A stretch of 64,000 nucleotides of DNA, taken from positions 1 to 64,000 of the forward strand of contig CAXXVQ010000003.1 of the NCBI GenBank assembly GCA_963662245.2. Reading direction: 5' to 3'. The notes under the pieces were generated by a model. The model was not told where the DNA came from, made no database searches, and saw nothing but the letters and a program-made list of their open reading frames with translations. Shown piece by piece: positions 32,371-42,275 of this stretch. The position numbers and the translations under genes were made by a program. Source of the stretch: JAFGVL01 sp963662245 (GTDB taxonomy: Bacteria > Bacteroidota > Bacteroidia > Bacteroidales > Paludibacteraceae). How positions within the stretch are numbered: position 1 is the stretch's first letter; each line of letters opens with the position of its first letter.

Positions 32371-33541
32371 TAAGATACTCTTTATCCCAGTAAAGACTTG
32401 CTCTGTTCATGTTTCTATTTATTATTTCCTCTTTGCTTAAATATAATCTATCAAAAATTGTTGTTGATTTTCCAACCTCACTTTTTAACTCAAGCTGACC
32501 TATTGTATATCCTCGAATAAAATTTATTGAATATAGATATATAACAACAACAAACAACTGCTTTATGTATTTATACTTATTTATAGATAATGAAAAATTA
32601 TTAATAGCAAAGAAAATAATAAATGGCAAAAAATAAGATCTCAATCGATTTAGCATAAAATAAAATTGATAAAAAACAACAATAAAAATAAAAGCAAAAA
32701 TAACTAACATCTGCCATTTCTTATCCTTAATTGAATCACTATACAATACCATTGAAAAAAATAGAAATAGGTATATAATAGCAATCGACTGAAAACGACT
32801 CACAAGATTTACATGATGTAAAATAGAAGATAATGCAGAATTACTAATAGGAAGAATAGATACTATATCTTGAATAATATCTTTCAACGGCAATAAAAGC
32901 ATAATCACATAAGAAATCAATAATAAAACATATATTCTATTATTGATTTGAATATATTTAATAATGGTTGCCAAAAAGAATCCTATAAAAACAAAAACAG
33001 CAGATTTATGAAAAAGAATAGAAATTATCGCAAATACTAGGAAACTAAAATATTTCCTATCCATATATGCAAAAACAGAAAAAAGAAAAAAACTGACAGC
33101 TAAACATTGACGATATTCATATATTATCAAATTCGAATCAAAAAGAAATAGTAAAAACAAAGCAAAAACATGAAAAGACTTTAGATTTTGAAAAACTTTA
33201 TATATAGCATAAAAATATATAAGCGTTATTAAAACTGTAGTCATCCAAAAAGAAATCCCAAAGGTCTTTAAGATGCTTAAAAAAAAGATATATCCAGGTT
33301 CAAAATATTCATCTATATATGCTTTTTCCTTTATTACAAAAAAAACATCTTGCATTCCATCATACAAAGGAACATATAACGCTATATCTGGCCCATAATA
33401 ATATTTTATTGCAACTAAAAAAAGCAAAACACAAAAAGTAAATCTATATATATACTTATGCAGTCTCTTTTTCTCATAAAAGACAAAATCAGTAAGTGAA
33501 AAAACAAATAAAAAAACTAATATCTCAATTATATAATTCAT
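32363..33541 (-). CDS. EpsG/Wzy-like polysaccharide polymerase, 3' end fixed by IS insertion
   Basis: 392 residues, eleven or so membrane helices, with a long loop near 60-85. Blocks such as YYYGPDIALYVPLYDGM, EPGYIFFLSILKTFGISFW and YEYRQCLAVSFFLFSVFAYMDRKYFSFLVFAIISILFHKSAV are typical of the EpsG group, with the conserved R-Q and F-H-x-S. It would polymerise lipid-linked repeat units in the periplasm. The final codons AAT CCG TAG include the CCGTAG of the IS982 end, so the original C-terminus has probably been cut. Overlaps the flippase gene by 4 bases. Confidence 0.82.
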   Translation of the reverse strand: MNYIIEILVFLFVFSLTDFVFYEKKRLHKYIYRFTFCVLLFLVAIKYYYGPDIALYVPLYDGMQDVFFVIKEKAYIDEYFEPGYIFFLSILKTFGISFWMTTVLITLIYFYAIYKVFQNLKSFHVFALFLLFLFDSNLIIYEYRQCLAVSFFLFSVFAYMDRKYFSFLVFAIISILFHKSAVFVFIGFFLATIIKYIQINNRIYVLLLISYVIMLLLPLKDIIQDIVSILPISNSALSSILHHVNLVSRFQSIAIIYLFLFFSMVLYSDSIKDKKWQMLVIFAFIFIVVFYQFYFMLNRLRSYFLPFIIFFAINNFSLSINKYKYIKQLFVVVIYLYSINFIRGYTIGQLELKSEVGKSTTIFDRLYLSKEEIINRNMNRASLYWDKEYLNP

Positions 33542-34788
33542 CTACAATTATTTCTATATAGTTTTTTAGACTTAACAACCATTAATATACAAACCAAGGA
33601 CTCTGTTATTAATAACGAAATTACAGCTCCCATTTGGTTATAATTTGAAACTAAAATAAACACACTAAATAATGCGATTAATCCTGCAAACAAATATACC
33701 CTTTGATAATACTTCTTCTCTGCAGTAGCTCCAAGGGCTAATATTACTAGTTGTGCACAAACCCCTCCAACACCAACAAAAAATGGAACAAAAGACATGA
33801 TCTTAAATAATCCACTAGTATTACGATAATCATCGCCTAAATAATCAATTGCATATCCAGATAAAAAAAACATTACAACAAATATTAATGACATAGAAAT
33901 TATCATAAATAATAATATTTTTTTTATCAAAGAAAACGCTGCTCTTATATTATTCAAACCTAACTGCGAAACTTTAGGATAAAAGGCCTGCAGTGTAGGT
34001 AATAAAACCAAATAACACAGTGCTCTCATTATCCGATCCACCGCAGAATATTCTCCTACTGCCTCAGGGGTAGAAAAATACCCTAACACAATAACAAAAC
34101 TTGCAGTATAAATAGTTGTAGCTGCTATAGATAAAAAAATTGGGAAACTATCTTTCAGCTCCTTAACAATCAATGAAATATTGATTATTTTCAATAATGT
34201 TAGTCTATAATATAAAAGATAACCAACACAAATAATTGAAGAAAAAACATATACTAAAACTTGAATCGATGCTGCTATTATAAAATCTGCAGATGACTTA
34301 ACAAATAAAAATGTCAATGGAAGTATACTCAATTTCACAATTGAATTAATTATTGAAATAACTCGAATTTTCCCAATTCCTTGAAAAAACCAAACAAAAT
34401 TAAAGGCATTTGCAATAACCATAATAAACATTATTGACATTGTTTCTTTATACACTTCAAATCTGTTTACATGAGATATAATAATAAACAGAAAGAAACT
34501 TATAACTAACAATATAATCTTAGCAAAGAGTGTTGATGAAAAAATCTCAGAAAGACTCTCTTTATCATCTTTCAACAATGCAATTTTTTTCGTCGCTGAC
34601 AAATTAAACCCAAAATCAACAATTAACATAAAATACTGTGTTACAGATAGAGAAAAACCAATATATCCAAACTTTTCAGTTCCTAAAACTACCATTAGAT
34701 AAGGCAACACTAATAGTGGAGCAATATAGTTCACTCCTTGAAGAGCTATTAAATAAAATACATCTTTTATTTCTTTTGTAACTTTCAT
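33538..34788 (-). CDS. Oligosaccharide flippase (Wzx-like, MATE/MVF superfamily)
   Basis: The start is taken at 34788 (MKVTKEIKDVFYLIALQGVNYIAPLLVLPYL, 416 residues); the longer frame from 34821 would overlap manA. Twelve to fourteen membrane helices. The N-terminal LPYLMVVLGTEKFGYIGFSLSVTQYFMLIVDFGFNLSATKKIAL block is characteristic of Wzx flippases, which turn lipid-linked repeat units over to the periplasm. AT content is high, as in the whole locus. Sits between manA and the polymerase. Confidence 0.88.
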   Translation of the reverse strand: MKVTKEIKDVFYLIALQGVNYIAPLLVLPYLMVVLGTEKFGYIGFSLSVTQYFMLIVDFGFNLSATKKIALLKDDKESLSEIFSSTLFAKIILLVISFFLFIIISHVNRFEVYKETMSIMFIMVIANAFNFVWFFQGIGKIRVISIINSIVKLSILPLTFLFVKSSADFIIAASIQVLVYVFSSIICVGYLLYYRLTLLKIINISLIVKELKDSFPIFLSIAATTIYTASFVIVLGYFSTPEAVGEYSAVDRIMRALCYLVLLPTLQAFYPKVSQLGLNNIRAAFSLIKKILLFMIISMSLIFVVMFFLSGYAIDYLGDDYRNTSGLFKIMSFVPFFVGVGGVCAQLVILALGATAEKKYYQRVYLFAGLIALFSVFILVSNYNQMGAVISLLITESLVCILMVVKSKKLYRNNCR

Positions 34789-34804
34789 AAAAACATTGCT
34801 TTCT

Positions 34805-35773
34805 CTAAATATGTATTTCAAGAACTGTTATTTGATCTCGAACTTGAATCTCAAGAGGAAATCCGACACTAGGTATTAAAAACAAATCTCCCTTTTTTAT
34901 CTCACTCTTTAGATTGCCTTTTACAAATACCCCAGTACCAGCTACACATATGTAAGCAACAGAAGAACTCAACTTTTCAATATCTCTATGTATAGTTTGT
35001 GTGATAGCAATTACATTAACAGTAAAATATTGACATGAAACAAGTTCAATAATATTGTTTTCTAGTTGAGGATAATCTATTTTTGATTTGATTTCACTGT
35101 TAAAATCAATCACATCTAAAGCTTCTTCGGTATGTAATTGTCTTCCGTTACCATTTGAATCTTTTCGATTATAATCGTACAAACGATATGTCACATCACT
35201 AGACTGTTGGATCTCTGCTAACAAAACCCCTTTTCCAATTGCATGAACTAAACCAGCCGGGATAAAAAATGCATCTCCTTTTTTTACTGGAACTTTTTTC
35301 AAAATCACATCTAATGTTCCTGCATTAAGGTGTTTTAAATAAATTTCTTGGTTAACTTTTTGATTAAAACCAATAACAAGTTCTGCGCCTTCCTCAGCAG
35401 CTACAACATACCAAAATTCTGTTTTACCAAAACAAGCATGACGCTCTTGGGCAGTCTTATCATCTGGATGTACTTGAATTGATAAATCATCATGAGCATC
35501 GATGAACTTAAACAATAAAGGGAAGTTAGAACCATATTTTTTATAGACTTTCTCACCAACCAAGTCTCCTTTATAAAGCCCAATTAATTCAGTCAGTGTT
35601 TTACCAACCAATTCACCATTAGAAACGACAGATTCATCTCCAGAAATAGCTGAAAGCTCCCAACTTTCACCAACGGGAAAGTCACATGAAGGTTTATTTA
35701 GGAAAGTATGTAATTTATGCCCTCCCCAGATTCTTTCCTTCTGTATTGGCACAAACTTCAGCGGATATAACAT
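34805..35773 (-). CDS. manA: Mannose-6-phosphate isomerase (type I)
   Basis: 322 residues, the short bacterial form. Zinc and substrate blocks are LLFKFIDAHDDLSIQVHPDDKTAQE, KTEFWYVVAAEEGAELVIGF, AFFIPAGLVHAIGKGVLLAEIQQSSDVTYRLYDY. It interconverts mannose-6-phosphate and fructose-6-phosphate and so opens the path to GDP-mannose and derived sugars. First gene of the polysaccharide operon (16 bases before wzx), suggesting a mannose- or GDP-mannose-derived sugar in the polymer (inference). Confidence 0.93.
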   Translation of the reverse strand: MLYPLKFVPIQKERIWGGHKLHTFLNKPSCDFPVGESWELSAISGDESVVSNGELVGKTLTELIGLYKGDLVGEKVYKKYGSNFPLLFKFIDAHDDLSIQVHPDDKTAQERHACFGKTEFWYVVAAEEGAELVIGFNQKVNQEIYLKHLNAGTLDVILKKVPVKKGDAFFIPAGLVHAIGKGVLLAEIQQSSDVTYRLYDYNRKDSNGNGRQLHTEEALDVIDFNSEIKSKIDYPQLENNIIELVSCQYFTVNVIAITQTIHRDIEKLSSSVAYICVAGTGVFVKGNLKSEIKKGDLFLIPSVGFPLEIQVRDQITVLEIHI

Positions 35774-35815
35774 TACAGTTTTTTTAGACTTGCAAAAATA
35801 GATTTTTTACTCCAT

Positions 35816-35847
35816 AAAAAAAAGCTGTCAAACAACATTGACAGCTT
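35816..35847 (-). terminator. Terminator of the floA operon
   Basis: Stem AAGCTGTCA/TGACAGCTT with an 8-base loop, followed on the minus strand by a T tract, 30 bases after the floA stop. Confidence 0.85.
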
Positions 35848-35877
35848 CTTTTATATATATTTTTCAAACACATACTT

Positions 35878-36846
35878 TTATTCCTCAGGAGGTAATTTTG
35901 ATATTGATTCCCTCATTGTTGTATCGGCATCAATATTCTTCATTTTATAGTAATCCATAATCCCTAGGTTACCACTCCTAAAGGCCTCAGCCATAGCCTT
36001 CGGAACTTCGGCTTCAGCTTCAATAACTTTTGCTCTTGCCTCTTCGGCTTTCGCTCTCATCTCTTGCTCAAGTGCCACAGCCATAGCTCTACGCTCTTCA
36101 GCTTTTGCTTGCGCAATATTTTTATCGGCTTGAGCTTGATCCATTTGCAAATTAGCACCGATATTTTTACCGACATCTACATCAGCAATATCAATGGATA
36201 AAATTTCAAATGCAGAACCAGCATCAAGTCCTTTTTTAAGTACTAATTTCGAAATAGAGTCAGGGTTTTCCAACACTGCTTTATGAGTTTCTGACGAACC
36301 AATGGAAGATACAATCCCTTCACCTACTCTAGCTAAGATAGTTTCCTCACCTGCACCACCTACAAGTTGCTTAATATTAGCACGAACCGTTACTCTTGCT
36401 TTAGCTATTAACTGAATACCATCTTTTGCGACAGCAGCTACAGGAGGAACATCAATCACTTTTGGGTTAACAGACATACTAACTGCTTCGAAGACATCAC
36501 GACCTGCCAAATCAATAGCAGTTGCCATTTGGAATGACAAATCAATATTTGCTTTAGCAGCAGAAACCAATGCATGTACAACTCGTTCAATATGTCCACC
36601 AGCTAAGTAGTGAGCTTCAAGCCCATCTCTTTGCACCTGAGTCAAACCAGCTTTATGAGCTTCAATCATACAGCGCACAATCGCTTGAGGTGGAACTTTT
36701 CTAATTCGCATTAGAAACAACTGAATTAGAGAAATATTTACCCCTGAAACTTTTGCTGAAATCCAAAGCAAAAAAGGGACATAATAGAAAAAGATTAGCA
36801 ACAGTATACCACATATTACCAACCAAACCACTGTGAAAATTTGCAT
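35878..36846 (-). CDS. floA: Flotillin-like protein FloA
   Basis: 322 residues, matching FloA/UPF0365 in length and in blocks: one N-terminal membrane segment (about 4-30), then RKVPPQAIVRCMIEAHKAGL, VVHALVSAAKANIDLSFQMATAIDLAGRDVFEAV, RVTVRANIKQLVGGAGEETILARVGEGIVSSIGSSETHKAVLENPDSISK, a charged coiled region rich in Ala/Glu (DQAQADKNIAQAKAEERRAMA) and a short tail. FloA organises membrane microdomains and affects fluidity and envelope protein function. Encoded 26 bases after an NfeD gene, the usual partner. Confidence 0.93.
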   Translation of the reverse strand: MQIFTVVWLVICGILLLIFFYYVPFLLWISAKVSGVNISLIQLFLMRIRKVPPQAIVRCMIEAHKAGLTQVQRDGLEAHYLAGGHIERVVHALVSAAKANIDLSFQMATAIDLAGRDVFEAVSMSVNPKVIDVPPVAAVAKDGIQLIAKARVTVRANIKQLVGGAGEETILARVGEGIVSSIGSSETHKAVLENPDSISKLVLKKGLDAGSAFEILSIDIADVDVGKNIGANLQMDQAQADKNIAQAKAEERRAMAVALEQEMRAKAEEARAKVIEAEAEVPKAMAEAFRSGNLGIMDYYKMKNIDADTTMRESISKLPPEE

Positions 36847-36872
36847 AAGATTAATGATTTAATTATTATGAA

Positions 36873-37334
36873 TTACAAAGCTTTAACTAACACATTATTT
36901 TCGAGAATCTTTATCACCTCAACAGGTGTATTCTCGTCTAAGAAACCACCTTCAGTTTTCGCCTCAACAACAACTCCATTTACTTTAACTTTCCCAATCG
37001 GAGCTAATCTTGAAACAGAAACACCTTTATCTCCAACATTAACCAATAGTTTCTCATTATGTTCCACCTTTGAGTCAATTTGTGTGTGCAGAGACATTTT
37101 ATCTAATGTTTTAGATTTAAAAAACACCCAAACTAACAAACCTGAAATTACTAGCCCGATACCCAAAGCTATCAAACCCATCTTTTGATCTTGGTGAAAG
37201 GCATAAAAAACAGCGGCGGCTAAAGAAATTACACCTCCAATCCCGGCAATTGATATACCTGGAATAATAAACATCTCAATCAAAAGTAAAATAACACCAA
37301 AAACAATCAGTGAAATAATTATCCCTATTTCCAT
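36873..37334 (-). CDS. NfeD family membrane protein
   Basis: 153 residues: three membrane helices in the first 75 residues, then a C-terminal OB-fold of about 60 residues (GDKGVSVSRLAPIGKVKVNGVVVEAKTEGGFLDENTPVEVIKILENNVLVKAL). NfeD short forms lack the protease domain and work with flotillins, whose gene follows directly. The start follows the TPR/PD40 gene by 9 bases. Confidence 0.9.
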   Translation of the reverse strand: MEIGIIISLIVFGVILLLIEMFIIPGISIAGIGGVISLAAAVFYAFHQDQKMGLIALGIGLVISGLLVWVFFKSKTLDKMSLHTQIDSKVEHNEKLLVNVGDKGVSVSRLAPIGKVKVNGVVVEAKTEGGFLDENTPVEVIKILENNVLVKAL

Positions 37335-37343
37335 ACAAATGGT

Positions 37344-38795
37344 TTAAAAATCATATAAATTTGGTTGAGATTCCTGAGTCCCTTGCTCTTCAATCTTTCT
37401 TATCTCTTGATTTCTAGCATCAACATAATAAGGATTTGGCTCCGATTCTAACTTTCTTAATTCTTGTTCTTTTTCAACAATATCATACATCAGCTTGTCT
37501 TTTTCGGCCTTATTTGGGCTTTGAGAATAAGTTCCTCGCAAGTAACTTAGCTGTTTTTTCAAGCCAGAAATATTTTCATCATATTCTACAGCTTTGATAT
37601 ATGTTGACTTAGCTTGTTCTGATTTAAAATCATTAACAGAGCTATAAATCAATGTATCGTTAATGATGAAACTCATAGTATCTACTTTTCGAGTACTTGT
37701 TCTAAGCCCATCTTCAAACTGCGCATTAACATCTGTCTCTTGTGTAAGCAATTTATATTTTTTCAACTTTGCATACTCCAACGCCTCTTCTTTATCATCA
37801 ACATCAAGATAATTTCGCTCGCGACTATACTTAAACCTATATATGACAACTGAATCTTTAGGCTGATACCTGTCTGTTGCAAACCACCCCATGCCATGAA
37901 CTTCATCAATTGCCATCAAATAATCATTAAATGGCGAATTGAATGGCATACCAACATTTTCAGGCATAAAATAACCACTTCCCTCTGGATTTGAACGAGT
38001 CACTAAAATATCATATCCACCTATAGACAATGGTCCATCTGAACAATAATATAAAGTTACGCCATCTTGCTGCAAAAAAGGAAAATTCTCGTTTCCCTTT
38101 GAATTTACAGTTGCTGATAACGGAGTAACATCACTCCATCCATCTAGCAATCTGTTTTGAATAAAGAGATCACATTTCCCATCAATCGTATCTGAGAAAA
38201 TCTTTCTATCATCTCTTTCAGTTATAAAACCAGTATAAGGTGTCTTTATTAAACTATCTAAAGATGCTCTCTGAACAAAAATCTCCCCGCATTCACGCCC
38301 TAGCATATAATGTTTAAAAAAGTCGGTCTTTCCAACAAACATACTATCTACAATTTCAATCTCTTGAATTGCTTTTAGCATATGTTCAGCCTTAGCCACC
38401 ATCTCAATTTTCTGTTGAAATTGCTCAACGCCCAACTCATTAGGCTGAAGGTGAGACAACCCTGTTTTATATAAACCTAAAGCTTCTTGAAACTTATATT
38501 CTTTCATCTTTAAGTCACCCAAATACAAATATGCTTGAGGGATTTTTTTAGACGCTAATTCCAATGGTTTATAAGCCTGAGCAAACTCACCAATTTCAAA
38601 CAAACACTCACCATATCTGAAGTTAAGCATGGAATCATATGGCTTATTTTTCAGAATTGCAGCATATACTGTCTTTGCTTTACAGAAATCATATGCATCA
38701 AAAGACTCCAATGGAGGCTCAACAATCTCTTGTGAAAAAAGCTCTAAACTAAAAAATGTAAGAAATCCTAAAAGGACTATTCTAATTTTATTCAT
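37344..38795 (-). CDS. Exported TPR / PD40 beta-propeller-repeat protein
   Basis: 483 residues. Signal peptide 1-21 (cut near LFS-QEI), then tetratricopeptide-like helices to about 130 (YGECLFEIGEFAQAYKPLELA, YLYLGDLKMKEYKFQEALGLYKTGL), then one or two PD40/WD40-like blades (NFPFLQQDGVTLYYCSDGPLSIGGYDILVTR and NDYLMAIDEVHGMGWFATDR), and a C-terminal coiled coil (about 410-465). Such proteins are common periplasmic or outer-membrane-associated factors in Bacteroidota; many are linked to gliding or secretion machinery. This one lacks an OmpA domain. Function not known. Confidence 0.78.
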   Translation of the reverse strand: MNKIRIVLLGFLTFFSLELFSQEIVEPPLESFDAYDFCKAKTVYAAILKNKPYDSMLNFRYGECLFEIGEFAQAYKPLELASKKIPQAYLYLGDLKMKEYKFQEALGLYKTGLSHLQPNELGVEQFQQKIEMVAKAEHMLKAIQEIEIVDSMFVGKTDFFKHYMLGRECGEIFVQRASLDSLIKTPYTGFITERDDRKIFSDTIDGKCDLFIQNRLLDGWSDVTPLSATVNSKGNENFPFLQQDGVTLYYCSDGPLSIGGYDILVTRSNPEGSGYFMPENVGMPFNSPFNDYLMAIDEVHGMGWFATDRYQPKDSVVIYRFKYSRERNYLDVDDKEEALEYAKLKKYKLLTQETDVNAQFEDGLRTSTRKVDTMSFIINDTLIYSSVNDFKSEQAKSTYIKAVEYDENISGLKKQLSYLRGTYSQSPNKAEKDKLMYDIVEKEQELRKLESEPNPYYVDARNQEIRKIEEQGTQESQPNLYDF

Positions 38796-38818
38796 TCTCG
38801 AAAAATACCTTAAAAAGA

Positions 38819-41362
38819 TTATTTACCAAAGATATTCTTGAAAATCTTCTTACTTTCTTCTTTTATTGATTCACCGGCTTTCTTTAATTCCGGAGCAATA
38901 TTCTCTTTTGTTTCTTTTTTCAACTCCTCAAATTGTTCTTTAACAACCTCTCCTGCTTCATCCATTTGTTTGCTAGCCTGTTTCTTCAATGTAGACATAG
39001 CATCATTAAGCAACTCCTTAGTTTCAATTGACACTTTAGGATTAGAGAATGTTCCGCCAACTTTCAAACCTAGCTTACTTATTTTAAGTATATCATCTTG
39101 ACTTTGTGGCATATTGACTTTCATTTTATAATCAATAGTTTGATCAATACCTGTAGAACCATCTTCTACAGTAAATTCAGTATCAGCCACTTTAAAGTTG
39201 AATGGTTTAGTATACACCCTTCCATCTTTTATCTCATACTCAACTTTTACATGTTTAATTTCAGGATCTTTAAACTCGTCTCTCCTAAGCACTTTAGCAA
39301 TTGTAGCTAAAACTTTCACATCCTTAATTTCTAAGTTGTTTGACTCCAACACTCCGCTTGCCGTTAAAGTTGGAATTACAGGCATCATATCGTTTCCAAG
39401 TTTCGTTGCCATTGCCATTGTTGCAGAAAACTTACCATCAGTTTTTTCAAAGATTGGTGCCAACTGCCTTACTGTCTCAACCTGACGATATACTTCACCA
39501 AAGACAACATTTTGAATATTCAAATCAATATCGACTAGTGGTTCTGCTGCATTTTGAGTATTATACTCTCCATTTAACAACATGCTCCCTCCCATTGCTG
39601 ATAAACCAAGATTCTTAAATGTCAATTTAGAATTAGCCATCAAAATAGTTCCTTGTGCATTTGTAATCTGTATTTTATCATACAGAATTTTCTTGAAGTT
39701 TGACTTTAAAGTAAAATCAAGATTTGATGGAATCAATACTACTGACATAGCCGTAGTATCTTCTGATACAACAGCAGCTTCTTCACTTGAAGCCGACATA
39801 AAGTCTGCTACATCAAGGTTATTTGATTCTGTTTCTAAAGTTGCCTTTAAGGTTTCATCTTTAAGAATATATGGAATAAAATTATCAAGATGACCTTTTG
39901 CCGTCAAATCACTACCACCTACATTTAGTTTAAGCATTGGCAAATCAACAAACTTAGGATTAAACACCAATGTTGCAGTTTTGATTTCTAACTTCTTAGG
40001 TAAATCTTTAGTATCAAAAACCATATTTGACAACACTAGTTTTCCATCAAAGAAAAATTTCTCATACAATTCTTTTTCGTAATATGACATTTTTCCTGAA
40101 AGTTTCAAATCAGCATCTACAATTCCAGATAATTCTCCAATAGAATCCATTGGATAAACATCCTTAATCATACCTAAGTTAAGTTTCCCTTTAGCAAAAA
40201 AGTCGATATTGGGATCACTTATAGGTGTAGCTAATTTTAAGTTTCCTTGAAATGGATTACCGCCTAAAGAAAATGCAAAACGATCTACATTGATTTTAGT
40301 AAGATCTGCATCACCACCAGGATTTTTAATCTTTACCGAAATATTAATATTGTCAACAGATTTTGGTAACGCTGGATATTTAAATGATGCATTCGACACA
40401 TCTAAATCCAATGCAAATGCAGGCAAACGCGTTTCATTATAAATTCCTTTAGCATATGCATCTAGCTTCACTTTACCATCAGTCTTGATATCAGCAAAAT
40501 CTTTGGAATAGATTGCAGGAATCAATGACAAAATATCTTTAAACTGAGTGTCTGGAGCATTTAACTTCAGATCCATATCATACCCATCCTTATCAAGCAC
40601 TTTAAACCATCCATCTAGGTTTAATGATATAGCATTTAAACTGGTCTTTACATCAGACACAGTAAATAACATATTTTTCAAGTCTGCTTTGATATCACCA
40701 TCAAGAACAAATGTTGCATTATTTAAATACGGAACATTCTCCATTTTAAATGTCATGTGTTCTATTTTATTGGTTGTTTCCAGAATAGTACTCTCAGCAG
40801 TCATATCTCCTGACAATGTGTGATTAAGTTTATCTATTTTAAAATAGATATTTGCTTGCTCATCATTATACAAAATTTTAGCATCTTCAAGAGTAAGTTT
40901 TTTCAAGGATAAATTAAATGCAGATTGAGTAGTTGTGTCTTGTGTGGATTCAGTCGATGTTGAATCAGCACGCACAATATTCCAGTTTGCTCTACCATCC
41001 TTAAGAACATGAGCATTTACAACTGGTTCTCCAAGAAAAATTTTCTTTACAATATAACCTTTATCGCTAAAGAAACTTTTTATATCAACAACGATGGTCA
41101 TTTCATTTGCCGAAAAAAGAGTATCCTTACTAAAATCCCCTTTTCCAACAACAGACAAGCCTTCTAGTTTTATACTCGCATTTGGGAAATTTCGAATAAA
41201 ACTCAACTGAATATCTTTTAGCCCTATTGTAGCATCAAGCTCATTATTAGCTTGTGTTAATACAGCTTCTTTAATTTCATCTTTAAATAAAAAAGGGATT
41301 GTCAATAGGATGGAAAAAATTGCAATAATTACAATTCCAGTCACAACAAATAGCTTCTTCAT
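38819..41362 (-). CDS. AsmA-like family protein
   Basis: 847 residues. One N-terminal membrane helix (about 4-27), then a long beta-rich periplasmic region starting DEIKEAVLTQANNELDATIGLKDIQLSFIRNFPNASIKLEGLSVVG, the AsmA N-terminal block, and an AsmA-like C-terminal part (TKLGNDMMPVIPTLTASGVLES, GLKVGGTFSNPKVSIETKELL). The last about 60 residues are charged and helical. Members of this group form bridge-like lipid conduits between the membranes; this role is by family analogy. It starts the four-gene run ending at floA, 23 bases before the TPR/PD40 gene. Confidence 0.87.
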   Translation of the reverse strand: MKKLFVVTGIVIIAIFSILLTIPFLFKDEIKEAVLTQANNELDATIGLKDIQLSFIRNFPNASIKLEGLSVVGKGDFSKDTLFSANEMTIVVDIKSFFSDKGYIVKKIFLGEPVVNAHVLKDGRANWNIVRADSTSTESTQDTTTQSAFNLSLKKLTLEDAKILYNDEQANIYFKIDKLNHTLSGDMTAESTILETTNKIEHMTFKMENVPYLNNATFVLDGDIKADLKNMLFTVSDVKTSLNAISLNLDGWFKVLDKDGYDMDLKLNAPDTQFKDILSLIPAIYSKDFADIKTDGKVKLDAYAKGIYNETRLPAFALDLDVSNASFKYPALPKSVDNINISVKIKNPGGDADLTKINVDRFAFSLGGNPFQGNLKLATPISDPNIDFFAKGKLNLGMIKDVYPMDSIGELSGIVDADLKLSGKMSYYEKELYEKFFFDGKLVLSNMVFDTKDLPKKLEIKTATLVFNPKFVDLPMLKLNVGGSDLTAKGHLDNFIPYILKDETLKATLETESNNLDVADFMSASSEEAAVVSEDTTAMSVVLIPSNLDFTLKSNFKKILYDKIQITNAQGTILMANSKLTFKNLGLSAMGGSMLLNGEYNTQNAAEPLVDIDLNIQNVVFGEVYRQVETVRQLAPIFEKTDGKFSATMAMATKLGNDMMPVIPTLTASGVLESNNLEIKDVKVLATIAKVLRRDEFKDPEIKHVKVEYEIKDGRVYTKPFNFKVADTEFTVEDGSTGIDQTIDYKMKVNMPQSQDDILKISKLGLKVGGTFSNPKVSIETKELLNDAMSTLKKQASKQMDEAGEVVKEQFEELKKETKENIAPELKKAGESIKEESKKIFKNIFGK

Positions 41363-41467
41363 AGGAATAAATACTTTTTAATTAATAGGCCTAATTAATA
41401 TGCGAAAACAAACAAAAGTACAAATTATCTTTTTCTCATGAACAAGAAGTGTTGAGATAAATTTATG

Positions 41468-41475
41468 TAATTTTG
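41468..41475 (+). promoter_or_regulatory. Predicted -7 element of the nitroreductase gene
   Basis: TAATTTTG fits TAnnTTTG, 49 bases before the start at 41525. No matching -33 element is obvious. Confidence 0.4.
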
Positions 41476-41524
41476 CAGTGATACAGATATAGATAACTGA
41501 TAGAAAATTTGAATTATTATAAAT

Positions 41525-42271
41525 ATGATCGACTTATTGCTTAATCACAAAACAATCCGTAAATATTCGGACAAGAAAATTGAACAATCACTTTTAAATC
41601 AAATCCTTGAAGCTAGCTGCAGAGCATCCAATACTGGAAACATGCAAACATACAGCATTGTTATAACTCAAGACGAAAAACAAAAGGAACTATTAGCACC
41701 ATGCCATTTCAATCAAAAAATGGTTACCGAAGCTCCTATTATTGCTACTTTCTGTGCAGACTTTAATCGTTTCAACAAATGGTGCGAACAAAGCAAGGCT
41801 GTTCCTGGCTATGACAACTTTTTATCTTTCACTTCGGCTATGATTGATGCAATGTTAGCAGCACAAAACTTCTGTGTAGCTGCAGAAAGCAAAGGTCTTG
41901 GAATTTGCTACCTTGGAACTACGACATATACTGCCGACAAAATTATTGATATCTTGAATCTACCAAAGTTCGTTGTCCCAATTACAACAATAACTTTAGG
42001 ATACCCATCTGAAACACCTTCAGCACAAGAAGACAGACTTCCTCTAAATGGAGTTGTTCATTATGAAACATACAAAGACTACTCTGATGAAGATATCAAA
42101 AACATTTATCAAGAAAGAGAAAATCTAGAAAGCTCTAAGAAGTTTATTGCTGAGAACAAGAAAGAAACTCTTGCTCAAATTTTTACAGACATTAGATACA
42201 CAAAGGCTAATAATGAGCATTTCTCCAATGTTCTGATTGATGTTCTTAAAAAACAAGGATTCTGGAAATAA
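41525..42271 (+). CDS. NADPH-dependent FMN nitroreductase (NfsA/Frp-like)
   Basis: 248 residues, the longer NfsA-type form. LLLNHKTIRKYSDKKIEQSLLNQILEASCRASNTGNMQTYSIVI at 4-47 is the FMN and substrate opening, AMIDAMLAAQNFCVAAESKGLGICYLGT and VPITTITLGYPSETPSAQEDRLPLNGVVHYETY are family blocks, with the C-terminal helical extension beyond 180. Probable oxidoreductase for quinones or nitro compounds. A single-gene unit; an IS lies 5 bases beyond its stop. Confidence 0.88.
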   Translation: MIDLLLNHKTIRKYSDKKIEQSLLNQILEASCRASNTGNMQTYSIVITQDEKQKELLAPCHFNQKMVTEAPIIATFCADFNRFNKWCEQSKAVPGYDNFLSFTSAMIDAMLAAQNFCVAAESKGLGICYLGTTTYTADKIIDILNLPKFVVPITTITLGYPSETPSAQEDRLPLNGVVHYETYKDYSDEDIKNIYQERENLESSKKFIAENKKETLAQIFTDIRYTKANNEHFSNVLIDVLKKQGFWK

Positions 42272-42275
42272 TACC

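Noticed and set aside
39098..39893. Several overlapping plus-strand open frames within the AsmA-like gene
   Set aside because: They lie opposite a well-supported 847-codon gene, overlap each other in different frames and show no recognisable protein pattern.
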